From Incurvaria masculella (Eukaryota > Arthropoda > Insecta > Lepidoptera > Incurvariidae): a DNA stretch of 64,000 bases. Under the pieces are notes generated by a model. That model saw only the letters and a program-made list of their open reading frames with translations. It made no database searches and had not been told where the DNA came from. Location of the stretch: NCBI GenBank assembly GCA_946894095.1, contig OX335642.1, forward strand, positions 4,785,021 through 4,849,020. Direction: 5' to 3'. A program made the translations under genes and the position numbers. Below, piece after piece: positions 39,901-51,500 of this stretch; the stretch's first letter is position 1, and every line of letters starts with the position of its first letter.

Positions 39901-41361
39901 AAAAATAAAGTAAAAAAATTCAAGAAAAACAGACAAAATTAAACAAATCAAAATAAAATAAAGTTATAAAATTTAGTGCTGCAGGAAAAAATTAATAAAA
40001 TCTCAAACCTAGATGAAAGCTGCAAAACCTAGGTTAAATTTGACATAGCTTGATAAAAAAAGGTTTCAACCTGCGCACGTAAGACCACAATTTGAAAAGG
40101 GTGAAAATTTAGTTCACATGAACACAATTCATGTGTGTGTGTGTGTGTGTGCAGGTGAAGCACGTGAGAACAGGCGCAACTTCCGTAGTATGTATATTCG
40201 GCGGAAGCTTCTATGAGTTTCTACGATACGGGTTGCTTTGATGAATGTATTTTGGACATTTATAAAAAAATATATTTTTTCTCGGTTAGAAAAGGATTTA
40301 TCAGGAATGTGAATGAGTGTTGGTGTGTTCCTAGTAAAATAAAAGTCCACGCTTCGGTTATGTTGGCAGCACTCCGCTGCTATCGCCGCAGATTCATATT
40401 TATCGCATGTGTGTGTGTGCGATTTCACACACAATCGTTATCAAAGCAATCCTCTGTGAATCGGAATCATGTTCTCTCCCGACTGAAACATCAGAAAAAA
40501 ACCATTAAATATGAACAAATCATCGAAATTCACATGTCGACATGCGAAGCTACATTTTTGCTACGAACTGCACTTGAAATGCAATTCTCTCGCCAAAATC
40601 TGACACCTTTGTGTTCAGTCCGTTCATTAGAGCAATATACGATCAAATATTTCAATTACCTTGCGAAATATCCGTCCGAGAAATCCATTGATAACCACCG
40701 CACGGCACCACAGAATACAAACTGAGCCCGACGACTTTGGAAATTCGGTTAAATTTGAAGTGGATTTTTATAGAAAGAGGGTTGTTTACTTTTTTATGTC
40801 CATTGTACATTAATGATTGCAGTAACGACGGTGATATTCCGACTTAAAAATTTCTTCATTTATTTCTAGGCTGAAGATGCATTGCTGTCGCGAAAAGTAT
40901 TTCAGTTCGCTGCACAAAGCTCTTCGTTGGTGCAACTCTTCCATGAACCTTCACTTTCGGCAGAGTCGGCCGAACTTAAACAGGACATCAAAGAAAACAT
41001 GGAAAAACTATCAGACCTCGAGTTAATTCTCGACGAACTTCATAAAGGCAACAGAGAGAAAGCAGCCAAGCTCTCGGATTTGAATAAAAAATGGGAAAAA
41101 CTCAATAAAGAACTCGCCGATAAGAAAGAAGGGTGCATGGAAGAGGTACAAGACGAAGAAGATGAAACCGAAAAGTATCCAGAGAAGTTAAAACTTGAGA
41201 GTTTAGTGAAAAAGATGGAGATAATGCGAGAGTTTCTCTGCCGATTCCTGATTGCGCGGTCCGGATATGATTTTCTTGCAGATAAGGACAACCTTATGAG
41301 TTTACTGCACCACACGCGGCAGCCGGTCACGATGGAAAGTGTACTGAAGGAGATTGTGTAA
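36940..41361 (+). CDS. two-exon coiled-coil protein, possible CENP-H-like kinetochore subunit (239 aa)
   Basis: Exon 1 is 36940-37164 (ATG; donor GCG/GTGGGT) and exon 2 is 40870-41361 (acceptor TTTCTAG). The closer donor at 37139 would put exon 2 out of frame, so the later one is chosen. Exon 1 encodes an Ala/Arg-rich helix (AEWAALAAAAQRLRAVATQE). Exon 2 has long charged helices (ENMEKLSDLELILDELHKGN, KLSDLNKKWEKLNKELADKK), an acidic stretch, and a C-terminal LVKKMEIMREFLCRFLIARS with YDFLADKD. Overall length (human CENP-H is 247 aa), coiled coils and a C-terminal 'F..LI.SG...' motif recall CENP-H, but identity is low. Lepidoptera lack CenH3 and build kinetochores on the CCAN, so the call would matter if true. 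The gene itself is well supported; the name is tentative. Confidence 0.6.
37409..37666 (+). repeat. GAGTCGGACTCG-family repeat, copy in intron
   Basis: From ACCCGGCCAAGTGTGAATCA through GAAGGGTTCCGTACCATC, GTTGTTATAGCGGC, TGCCTACCTATTACGGTTCA and GACGGACGGACAGACGG to TTACGGAACCCTAAAAAG. A reversed fragment lies at 37896-37951. Both sit in the intron of the CENP-H-like gene. Confidence 0.75.
37770..38560. repeat. complex palindromic repeat in the intron
   Basis: GATAGCAC..CA.AGACTCCATAA occurs at about 37806 and 38277; its inverted form ATGGAGTC....ACGTGTTATTT occurs at about 37959 and 38408. Inner words such as ATCTGA.GA.TAATTTACGAGA and CAGTAAATTTTC alternate with their complements. Related sequence lies at 55545-55800. 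A GAGTCGGACTCG fragment is embedded at 37896-37951. Confidence 0.55.
38570..40860. other. remainder of the intron
   Basis: A GC-rich patch (39085-39170), a loosely periodic region with TTGTTGGATTC-like words (39225-39665), A-rich DNA, a (GT)n microsatellite (40132-40152) and a 170-codon frame at 40213-40725 with no recognisable domain and no splice link to the flanking exons. Confidence 0.45.
40132..40152. repeat. (GT)n microsatellite
   Basis: About ten GT units in an intron. Confidence 0.9.
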
Positions 41362-41387
41362 GCATTCAAGTTTAAATTTTTCTTACG

Positions 41388-41393
41388 AATAAA
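41388..41393 (+). terminator. poly(A) signal of the CENP-H-like gene
   Basis: AATAAA 27 bp after the stop, followed by AAAAGGACAAAATG. Confidence 0.6.
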
Positions 41394-41461
41394 AGGACAA
41401 AATGTACAGGTCATCTATAAGAGTTTCTTGCCATTATTATTTAGGTCTGGAAACAAAAACA

Positions 41462-41578
41462 AACAACACCGGAAACAAAACCGGTTCCGTACCGTTCTAT
41501 GACAGATGGACGGACGGTCGGACAGCGGAGGCTTATTAATAGGTTTCCGTTGGCACCCTTTGGGTATGGAACCCTAAG
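41462..41578 (+). repeat. GAGTCGGACTCG-family repeat, internally deleted
   Basis: CCGGTTCCGTACCGTTC joins directly to ACAGATGGACGGACGGTCGG and CACCCTTTGGGTATGGAACC; the middle is gone. Confidence 0.6.
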
Positions 41579-41579
41579 A

Positions 41580-44500
41580 ATGTAAGTCTTCGGAGAACCT
41601 TAAATTTCACCAGCATAGTGTCTTGGTTCTATTACGTTTTGCTGCAGTCTCTTTAACTCTTGGTACATTCTGCCATATTCTTCTCATCCATCTCTGCTTG
41701 TGAAATTCTGGCCTGATCTTAGTTATTCTTCTTATAATAAGTTTAGTTGTAAATGGATTAAGTTTTCATATTAAATACACAAAAATAATTAAATTGTTTT
41801 TTATTCATATTTACTTAAATTTATACACATCACATTTAAATTGCTTATTTATATTTAAACTACTGCTAAAGAACTTATGATATCTTACATTTTAAATATC
41901 AATTTTAGACCCTATCAGAGCTGGGATAATTCATGAGGACAACCAAAATATTTAGAAAACATACTTGAAAAGTCAAGCACATCCATTTGATTTCAAAGGC
42001 TAAAATTAAGTTGTATTATTGAAACGAAAAAACTTCCTGACCTATCGCTAAGAAATCTAGCTTTTTCAAAAACATGATGTTTTGAGCAAAAGTAATTAGT
42101 TGGTGCACAAGCACATAAGTGTAGCTTTATTGGTAGTTCAGAATTTTCCAAATGTTAATAGGAGAACAAATTGGGACAAAATGAGTGTGACTGACAGACA
42201 CCAGAGCCAGACCATAAGGGTCCTTCTTTTCGCTTTTTGCGATGGGACCCTAAAAAGGAAAAGAAAACCTACAGTGCTGGTGATTTTGACAGATGCTTTG
42301 TTACACCTTTTCATTACCTGGCTTTCTATTTATAAGGTAGAGAAAGTGAATAGAAAAAAGTAGATGGCGGACAAAATATTGGCTGTGTCTAGTGTTCTTG
42401 GCCATGACGTGCAGTAGGAGGTATGAAATGTAGTTTTTCATCAGAAATCGAAAAATAGGGGGGTTTTTTATGCGATTTGTTACATGAAGATTGATAGCCG
42501 TGACGGCATCCGACGTAACTTTGGGTTTGTATAACCTTGTCTTATTAAATTTAGCGGCGGGAACTACAACGGGACTCAGTGAAGCGTTATAGACAGATAG
42601 TCTTAACTAATAAGTCAGTATACTTCAGAACTTTTGTTCTTACGATAATTTGTCTTATTCATAGTTGCCTATCCAATATTTCAACTAGGTTGAAATTGAG
42701 TTTTGTGCTATAAAAAAATTGGGTTAAAAATTTTAAGATTAGTCATCTTCTATGGATTTATTATCTAGTGATTCTTCACGACCTGATTATCATTTTGACG
42801 TGTCAGATTAAATAGATGTCTGATTTATTTAAGGCTTATATTAGACACCGGCAGAAATACACGAAGGAACGCATGGTTGCCAAGAGCAAACAAGAATTAT
42901 TCAGAGAACACAACAAAAGATGATTTAGGGTTATATAATACACATTATTAACTATGAAAATATATTTGTCGAATTTTGTGCACCGCTTCAAAGCTATCTA
43001 ACCCTTGCCATGAACCTGGCAAAATTTAATGATCATGCTTTATTATTATATTTCAGATAGTGTCATATATGGCGTTCTGACCCCTCTGTTTCTTTTTCCA
43101 CTCCATTTTCGCTTCTATCTGTGCTTTCAGCGATATGTACTGGCGATCTCACTTCCATGACGCAAGTTGATTAGTTAGGTCGATTAGTAGGGTAAGTCCC
43201 GCCCAGGTTGGTACCATTGAATTGAATAAACAATGGTCGGAGCAGCACTGAAAATTGTAGGTTTTTTCCATCAAGCTCAATTTAGCCATGCCTTTTAGGA
43301 AGGTCCTGGCATGGCACCTATAATTTAAACAACAACAACAACAACAACAACATGTGATGAGGCTTCAAATTTGGTCATGTAGTCAGTGCAGATATCATTC
43401 AATGAAAAAAAGCAAGAAAGCAAACGTGTACAAACCTGTTTGATGATTGGTCTGTGCTCTGAGAAGTATTTTTTTATTCACTGATGAAATATAATGCCAG
43501 ATGGAAAACTAATTAGATGTCTGAGAATGCAACATTAGCAATATACAACTTGGCCACTGTAAGTTATCCCAAACTGTGCAAGAGTACATGCTTAAGTCAG
43601 ATTTGCCAGAGAACAATGTCACACCGAGTTTAACGATGGTATTGTTTAAATTTGAAAACATTCGTGGAAACGCGCCACACAAGTGAATTTTGACTAATGC
43701 CACTTAAATGATTGGACAATCAACTAAATATTGCGTCTGTTGTCCAGACATTTCTGGCGCTATGGAAAATAGACTTGAAAATTTTTCATTGACTGGACTA
43801 CTCAAAAAGCAGACTAGACTTTGGGTACCTAATTGGGACCTCAATGGTAAGAGATAAAGTCTTAACCACTAAGATTGCTGTCATCAAATGAAGCTGATTT
43901 ATTTCAAGAACCATCTTAGACTTATGCTCGTAGACTTAAGTCTACAAATATTTTAATAACATGGCATTCAAAAACAGGCAGTGTCATCTTAAAGGAAACA
44001 TCTAGTAAGACACATCCCACATTTGTCTTAAGTACAACTTGACTCGAGCCAATCAGTGGCTTACCCATTGGCTCTGCTTCGGCCGAGATATTTTGACAGG
44101 ATGCTGTCTGTATGTGTTCTGAAAGGTTAAAATATCTGCATAGCCCTTCACAAAGAGAGCCTATAAGTGAGCAAACATTTTGTGCCCCATACGAACATAG
44201 TTTTCATATCTTTTGAAAATCATTGTGCCATTTCACTTAATTTAATGCATACTGACATCATTATCGAAAAGTTTATCAAACAACAGCAAGAATTTAATTT
44301 CTATTTAGATTTAATTTTTGCAGTCATTTCAGTTTTTATTTAAAAAAAAATGCATGTTACTGTAAAAGCCCGAACTACGGTAAATCCTAAGATTTACCTC
44401 AGAGACATGGCAAAACCTAACCTAACCTAGCATTTACCAAACTCTATTGGTGAAAGCCTGAAAAATCACTTCTTTTAGTACATTAACCGTCTCATGTTGG

Positions 44501-44660
44501 TAAATCCTTAGATTCATGAGTAACTAATTTAATTTCATTTCATTTATTTAAACTTTTTGGTAGTATAACTACACTAAGTTACATCAAAAACTGAATGATC
44601 AATGTATGGGCTTTTACAGTAACACATAAACAGATATTACTTCACTGATGTTACATATAA
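41580..44660. other. 3-kb spacer, repeats only
   Basis: A possible LINE fragment on the minus strand at 41610-41720 (FHKQRWMRRIWQNVPR), a SINE fragment at 43185-43325, an (AAC)n tract at 43327-43352 and a short CCTAA run at 44403-44430. The remaining sequence is AT-rich with short unsupported frames. Confidence 0.45.
43185..43325 (+). repeat. SINE body fragment
   Basis: GTCCCGCCCAGGTTGGTACC, ACAATGGTCGGAGCAGC and GGAAGGTCCTGGCATGGCAC align with the SINE body; an (AAC)n tract follows directly. Confidence 0.6.
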
Positions 44661-44661
44661 T

Positions 44662-45355
44662 AAACCGGCCAAGCGCGAGTCGGACTCGCGCACGAAGGGT
44701 TCCGTACCATTTGTACAAGCTTTAACACAAATATATGATATTTTTCTATATGTCTATCTTAATTTTTTTTTATTTGATCTATTTGCTGTTATGGTGGCAA
44801 AATAAATACACACTCTGTCAAAGCTTCAGCTGCCTACCTATTACGGTTCATGAGAAACAGCTCTGTATCTAATCTGCTCTTAATCTAAAATATAACCACC
44901 TCGACCTATTTTGCATGAACTTTAAGAGCATCAAAAATGAAGTAAATATTCATTATTTTGGAAATGAACAATAAGAAAACCGTAAACTCATTAAACCCAG
45001 CAATACTATTATTATTTTACCTTTTCAACTGTGGAAAATTCATTTATTTTGTAACCACCTTTAATTTTTTTTGCGACATGTGATGCTCATATTTGAAGTA
45101 ATATTTTGCCGTGTTTTTGTCTAGGTATGTTCGACGACTGCATCTCTTTTTTTTTCGTTTGTTAACTCAACTGTGAGAATATGTAACTGGTGTTTATTTT
45201 TATTACTTTGTTAATTCACTTTATGTATGAATGCACTGTTGTTTCTCCGAATAAATAAAATAAAATAAAATAGACAGACGGAGGAATGGATGGACGGACA
45301 GCAGAGGCTTAGTAACAGGGTTTCTTTGGCACCCTTTGGACGGAACCCTAAAAAT
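44662..45355 (+). repeat. GAGTCGGACTCG-family repeat split by a retroposon tail
   Basis: The left part runs 44662-44873 (AAACCGGCCAAGCGCGAGTC ... TTACGGTTCATGAGAAACAG); the right part is 45270-45355 (GACAGACGGAGGAATGG ... GGACGGAACCCTAAAAATC). The 395-bp insert between ends in AATAAATAAAATAAAATAAA, like the 3' tail of a LINE or retroposon on the plus strand. Confidence 0.65.
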
Positions 45356-45565
45356 CGAGTATTTTGGCAAAATGGTTTTTGGTGCAGCATTGTTTACAGG
45401 ATATGAAGTGAAATCAGTCTGTTGTAATTGTATCGCACGGTACTCTAACTCTGCTCGCCCCTCCAGGGAGGTATATGTTAAGTCTCGATACCAGATGTAT
45501 CCAGGTGACCTTTTGGAGTACACTGGATGTTTCTGAACGCCGTCCTAGCGGTATAATGTACACGT

Positions 45566-48500
45566 CTACAGCGCCATCTTGCGTCCCTCGATGGACATCT
45601 CGACGGCGCGCCGGGTGCCCTTCAGTCTCTTCTGGTCGATGAACCGCTTCATGTGCTTCTCGTAGCGGGACATTTTCTTCTTCGTTACCTGCGCGTGCGA
45701 CGGATTTTCAGATGTAAAATAACACAGAAGTTTGGAGTGAAATACGTGGCAAATATTTTACTGAACGTCCTGTTCTGTGAGAGAGAGTAAACGAAAGGTA
45801 TTGTGAACAATGCGAGCTGCTCCATGGTTCAGAATCCCTGTTGAGCTGTAAGTTCCCTTCCCAACTAGGTGGTAGGGTTAGGCCCGCCTTGACTGATACC
45901 ATTGAATTATGGTGGAAGCAGCAAGAAAACATTATCTTTTCCACCTATAAAAATGCAGCATATGAGGGTAGGCGTGGTATCAGCCATCTGTGTCCAATTA
46001 CATAAGAGAGGGGGATAGTGAATATCATGGCCCATCTGGGTTGATGCCATCGCGTTGAATGCAAAGATGGTCAAAGCGGTAATGAAAAATTGGTCATCCA
46101 GTATAATGTGGCAGTGCTTATAAAGGGAAAGTTCTCGCATGGCACCTAATTCCTTAATGCGGTGTGTAGGGCTAATATTATGGCTGCGGTTGTAGAATTA
46201 GCAATCAATGTCCAGTTACATAAAAATTCCACTCACCCTAGACATGTCCACGTCGCTGGTGGACTTGGGCCGTATGACGTAGTCCTTGTTGGAGGGCATC
46301 GGCACGCGCGCGCGCGCCACCCAGCCCTTCTCGCCCGGACGCACCGACCTGCTACAAGTTCTCACATATTGGACACTAGCCGAGGTACCCGGCTCCGCTC
46401 GGGTCAATGTCGTTTTGGACTGATGTCGGGCCGAATTTTCAATATCAATTTATTTATCAATACATTATGAAATGAATACAACAATTATTATTATTAAGCC
46501 ATGTTTCGCACTACATCACACATATTTATATATGTGTTTTTTTTTGTGCCACCCTTAGTTGGGCTATATGGCCTCTCATGCTTGCGGGCATGAGGTGTAG
46601 TCTGAATTCCCTGGCTGACTAGACCTTCTGGGAATGTATAAACAATAGGTTACAATAATACATTTTCCAAGGATCTAGTTAATAAATTTGTACATTGCAG
46701 CCTACAACTAAATTCTGTGTAGTAGGCCGCATTAGGCCTAGCACATAAAAATACATTTAAAAAAAAAACAATGGTGAATGCACACTGTACTGTCTATCTT
46801 ATGTTGTAGAATATTATGAGTTGATCCATTTTATGTATTATAAAGGTGAATTTGGGAGTTTGTGTGTTTATCAATACATTATGAAATGAATACAACAATT
46901 ATTATTATTAAGCCATGTTTCGCACTACATCACACATATTTATATATGTGTTTTTTTTTGTGCCACCCTTAGTTGGGCTATATGGCCTCTCATGCTTGCG
47001 GGCATGAGGTGTAGTCTGAATTCCCTGGCTGACTAGACCTTCTGGGAATGTATAAACAATAGGTTACAATAATACATTTTCCAAGGATCTAGTAAATAAA
47101 TTTGTACATTGCAGCCTACAACTAAATTCTGTGTAGTAAGCCGCATTAGGCCTAGCACATAAAAATACATTTAAAAAAAAACAATGGTGAATGCACACTG
47201 TACTGTCTATCTTATGTTGTAGAATATTATGAGTTGATCCATTTTATGTATTATAAAGGTGAATTTGGGAGTTTGTGTGTGTATGTAAGGGTGTGTTTTT
47301 TGTGTGCAAGGAAATTTTTATTTGGGCATATATTAGGTAGATTGCATAAGCTCGTATAATATCCAGAAGGATTTCCTGGATATCATATGAGTTCCCTATA
47401 CAAACTTTCATCCCCCGTTTCAATACTCTTCAGTTTTGTTTTATTGATTAGGTTTAGATAAAATTTGGCTGTTTTTAAATTAGTTTATTGATGGGGATTG
47501 TACATCTTCTGGCAGTTTACCCAAACGAAAAACCAGTCACAAGAAGTTATAGCCTCGTCGTAGTTGTGAGCCTCGGTAGACCAGTGGGGCGACGCCTTAA
47601 TTCGATAAGCTTGGTGAAGCACCTCTGAGCGCAGTTGGGTTCTGGATGGGTGACCATTTTCAACCGTCGAGCCTGGCCGTGGTTTGGATTCCATGTAAAA
47701 CTGTTGGTTCCCTTTCTTACTAAGTGGTAGGGTTAGTACCACCCGGGTTGGTACCATCGCGTTGAATGAACGATGGTCGATGCAGTAATGAAAATAGTCT
47801 GTGTTTTCCATCCAGTTCAATGTAGCCGAGCCATATAAGGAAGGTCCTTTTAGAGCGGCTCGTAGCCTAGTGGCGCGGGGACTGGCCTAGCGTACCAGAT
47901 GCCCGGGTTCAATACCAACTTGCACCACTGTCTTTTTCTTTCAGAGTTCGATAAGTGCATTTCGTCACGAATGCGAGCTGCTCCATGGTTCGGAATCCAT
48001 GTAAAACTGTAGGTCCTCTTCCCCTACTTGGTGGTAGGGTTTATGCCCGCCCGGGTTGGTACCATCGCATTGGATGAAAAGATGGTCGAAGCGGCAATGA
48101 AAAATTGTCCATGTTTTCCATCCAGTTCTATGTAGCCGTGCTCATAAAGGGAAGGTCCTGGCATGGCACCTAATTCCTTCGGGAATGTGGTGTATTGGGC
48201 TAATATCATAACGGTAGTTGTGTGGTATTAGCCATCGATGTCAGGTCGCTTAAAAAAAAAAAAATGGCACATAGTTGCCATGTGGTGTGTTAGGCTAATA
48301 TCTCACGGAAAGTTTGGTATTGGCCATCCATGTCCAGTTATATAAATAAAAAAATAAGCAAACGCACTTGTCCTCGGAGGGCCCCATGAGGTCTTTCCGC
48401 TTGGCGCTGGGCCCCGCGTCGTCGTCCTCCGAGCGCCGCCGCCGGTGCCCCGCCATCGCCGCGTCGCGCTCCTGCCTCTCCTCGCGCGACATCGCTGCGC

Positions 48501-51500
48501 ACACCGTCGCGTCAGAACTCTCCAGTCGGGGCCCGTGAGCACCAGACAATTACGCTCCCCATACAAAAGTAAGTTTGGAAATATGTTTTGTTTTAGCTAA
48601 ATATTTCCAGGTTACAGGACATTCAGTAAAAAGTTTTGATTCGTTTGAGTTTGGCATGCTTGGTATGCGTCCAGTGATGCGTCCAATTAGTTATAGGTCT
48701 AGATCAGGTTGATAACAAGTCAGCTGGTACTCTTCTTTTAAGCCTTCTTTTTGAAGGCCCTGCTCTCAGCGAGGACTTCGCCAGGATCTTTGGGGATTAT
48801 CAATATGTTTCTTGTATATTTTGACAGTTTTGTAGCATTCCTCGTGGACGGTGGGAATGAATAAGTCTTTGTAAAGGGTTTCATTTGTGACATACCTACA
48901 TTTGTGAAATATGTTATTTGAAAACAGCCGTTCCAATCTACGAGCAAGGAAGGACAGGACTAGCAACCGAAACACGTTTGTACGAAGGGGGTGTACATAT
49001 TTCCATACAAAAACGGTATCGCCCGCGAGTGAGTTGCTTACGAATTTGTTTACTACTGATTTTCTCGAGTTCCGACGACACGTGAGAACTTCACAGGACC
49101 CTATTTATTGCAACAAACATTCGATGTTGTGCGTCCCGAATTCGTATGCGAACTAACTACAGTTAAACATTTTTTTAATTTATTTATTTTATATTAGACA
49201 GGCAGCCTGATGTGTCTAACGCCCGGTTCCACCACCTCCAGCTATGATAATCCCAAAGTTATCTTTCGGTTACACCATATAAATATGCAATTAAACCGAA
49301 AGTTAACTATCGGATTTCAGATAGCTGGAGGTGGTGAAAACAGGCGTAAATCGAGTACACAGTTCATTGATGTATTAACAGATTATAATTTTTTTTCACG
49401 TAATCAGTTTCAGTTTATTTAGTTACTTATTTTAAAAAAGTATTTATTTACATAAGCGTCCAGACGGTTCTTAAATTGATTAGTGTTATTTGCACTGATA
49501 ACTGCTCATTGTCCTATGGAAGTTGGTTCCAATCGTCAACCACTCTGTTGGATATGATGCCGGCCACTCTGAATACTACTATAAGAATCTGTGCTCGCTG
49601 GGATCCCAGCCTCACCTTTGAAGTCGGCGCTGAGGTTGAATATGGGCCGCGCCCACTCGGAGATGAGGCGGCCGGCCCGTTCCTTGTTGTTCTTGGTCTC
49701 GCGCGGGTGCTTGTACAGGTACATCACCGCCTTGCCGATGCCGGACTGCTTCAGGTACGACTTGTCTATGGTGGGAAACTGCACAACGGAAACCAACAAT
49801 TAGAATACATTTGGAATGCAGTTCTGGCACAAGTGTTCCATTTATTTCCGTGCACGTAGAGGTGAAAGAGGCGATTAAGGGATTTTTAATAGGAATCATT
49901 CCTCAAGACCTCATAGCAAGTTGATTCTTTCACCTTCGTAAACTATTAGGTTGCTTCACTGGAAGCAATCCTAGAAAGCCAATACTAAAAATTTACACAT
50001 AACTATTACTGAATGTCCAATATGCGACAGAGCCGGTAGTCTCAGTTGTCACCTAAATTGGCGTTACGGCAAACCGATCGACTGGCGTTTTCTCCAAACT
50101 CCATACAAGTTTTTACTAGATATTCTGTGGTTTTACTTCTTCAAGCTGTCAAAGTCAAACGCGGACTTCCGATTTGTATGATAACGCGGAGTGGACGTAA
50201 ACGGCAACGTCGACGTATTTACGGCAACGTTGAGTAAGCTGTCAAATCAAGCTCGTACTCGCAAATGTTAGTTCGCTTAACGCCCGCTCCGCGCGCTCTT
50301 CATTTCTCCATGCATTTGAAAACGCTAGTCGATCGGTTTGCCGTAACGCCAATTTAGGTGACAACTTAGACTACCGGCTCAGATTGTAATGTAAAAGGGA
50401 GATAAAAAAAAACATTTGTGAGTCCGACTTTGATTTAAAAGCGTCGCCGTAAATACGTCGACGTTGCCGTTTACGCCGACTCCGCATTTTCATAAAAATT
50501 GGAAGTCCGATTTTGACTATGACAGCTTAAAGAAGAAGTAAAACCAATATCTAGTAAAAACTTGTTTGACGTTTTTACGTAACTTCGAAGTTCTGTAAAC
50601 GCCAATTTAGGTGAGTTTAAAGTAGAAAGCACTGCCCACTCACGTCCTGCAGCAGCTTGATGATGCTCTCGCGTATGAGCAGGCACGGCAGCGCGCGGTT
50701 CGGCATCGGCGCGAGCCAGTCGCACAGCACGTTGAGCACGTTGTGCTCCAGGAACGCTAGCTGCAGGTCCTTCTTGATCAGCTGCGACATCGCCTGCTTC
50801 AGCATCGACACCTTCTTCACTGCCGGCAGGTTCTTGCGGTTCAGCTCGCGGTCCTCCTGTCGCATCATGGAAATATATCTGTACTTTTTGACCTCAAGTT
50901 AACACGTTCATGGACACAAACTCCATATCGTTCGTATTTGTCTATCTTTCTGTGAAAGGGCAGAATCACACAAGATTAAATTTTACCCAGAACAAAATGA
51001 GAGAATAAACAAAGTGATAACTATGTTTAATCCACATATGACAGAGAAGCAATCAAACCAGCTGCCATAGCGACAGGTCGCGATTAAAGGGATATAAAGC
51101 CTGCTAGTTGGTCTATACATAATACATCATCTATCCAAAGAGCACTTGGAAAATTTAAAGAAATTATTGGTGTTTCGCGACGAGAGATTCAAAACAAAAC
51201 TACAAAATAGTTTGCCTATGTCCTTAGTCATTGTTTATTCATCATCCATAGACAATACACTGCACTCAGATTTGTCATAATTTATCATTATCCAGTTTGA
51301 CAATCACAGCAAAGAAGAACTGGTAAAAACTGGTTCAGACGGGTGTGACAAATTACAAGAGAATTCACTCAGGTGTGCACTTTCCGAGAGAATGAAGTAT
51401 AGAAATAACAAGTAAGAGAGGTATAAAGATAGGCGTGAGAGTGAATGAGAGATGCTCACCTCAGCCGCCTGCCTCATATCTTGTAGTAGCTGAGCGATGA

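Noticed and set aside
40213..40725. 170-codon ORF in the intron of the CENP-H-like gene
   Set aside because: Overlaps a GT microsatellite region, no domain, and its antisense frame is equally open.
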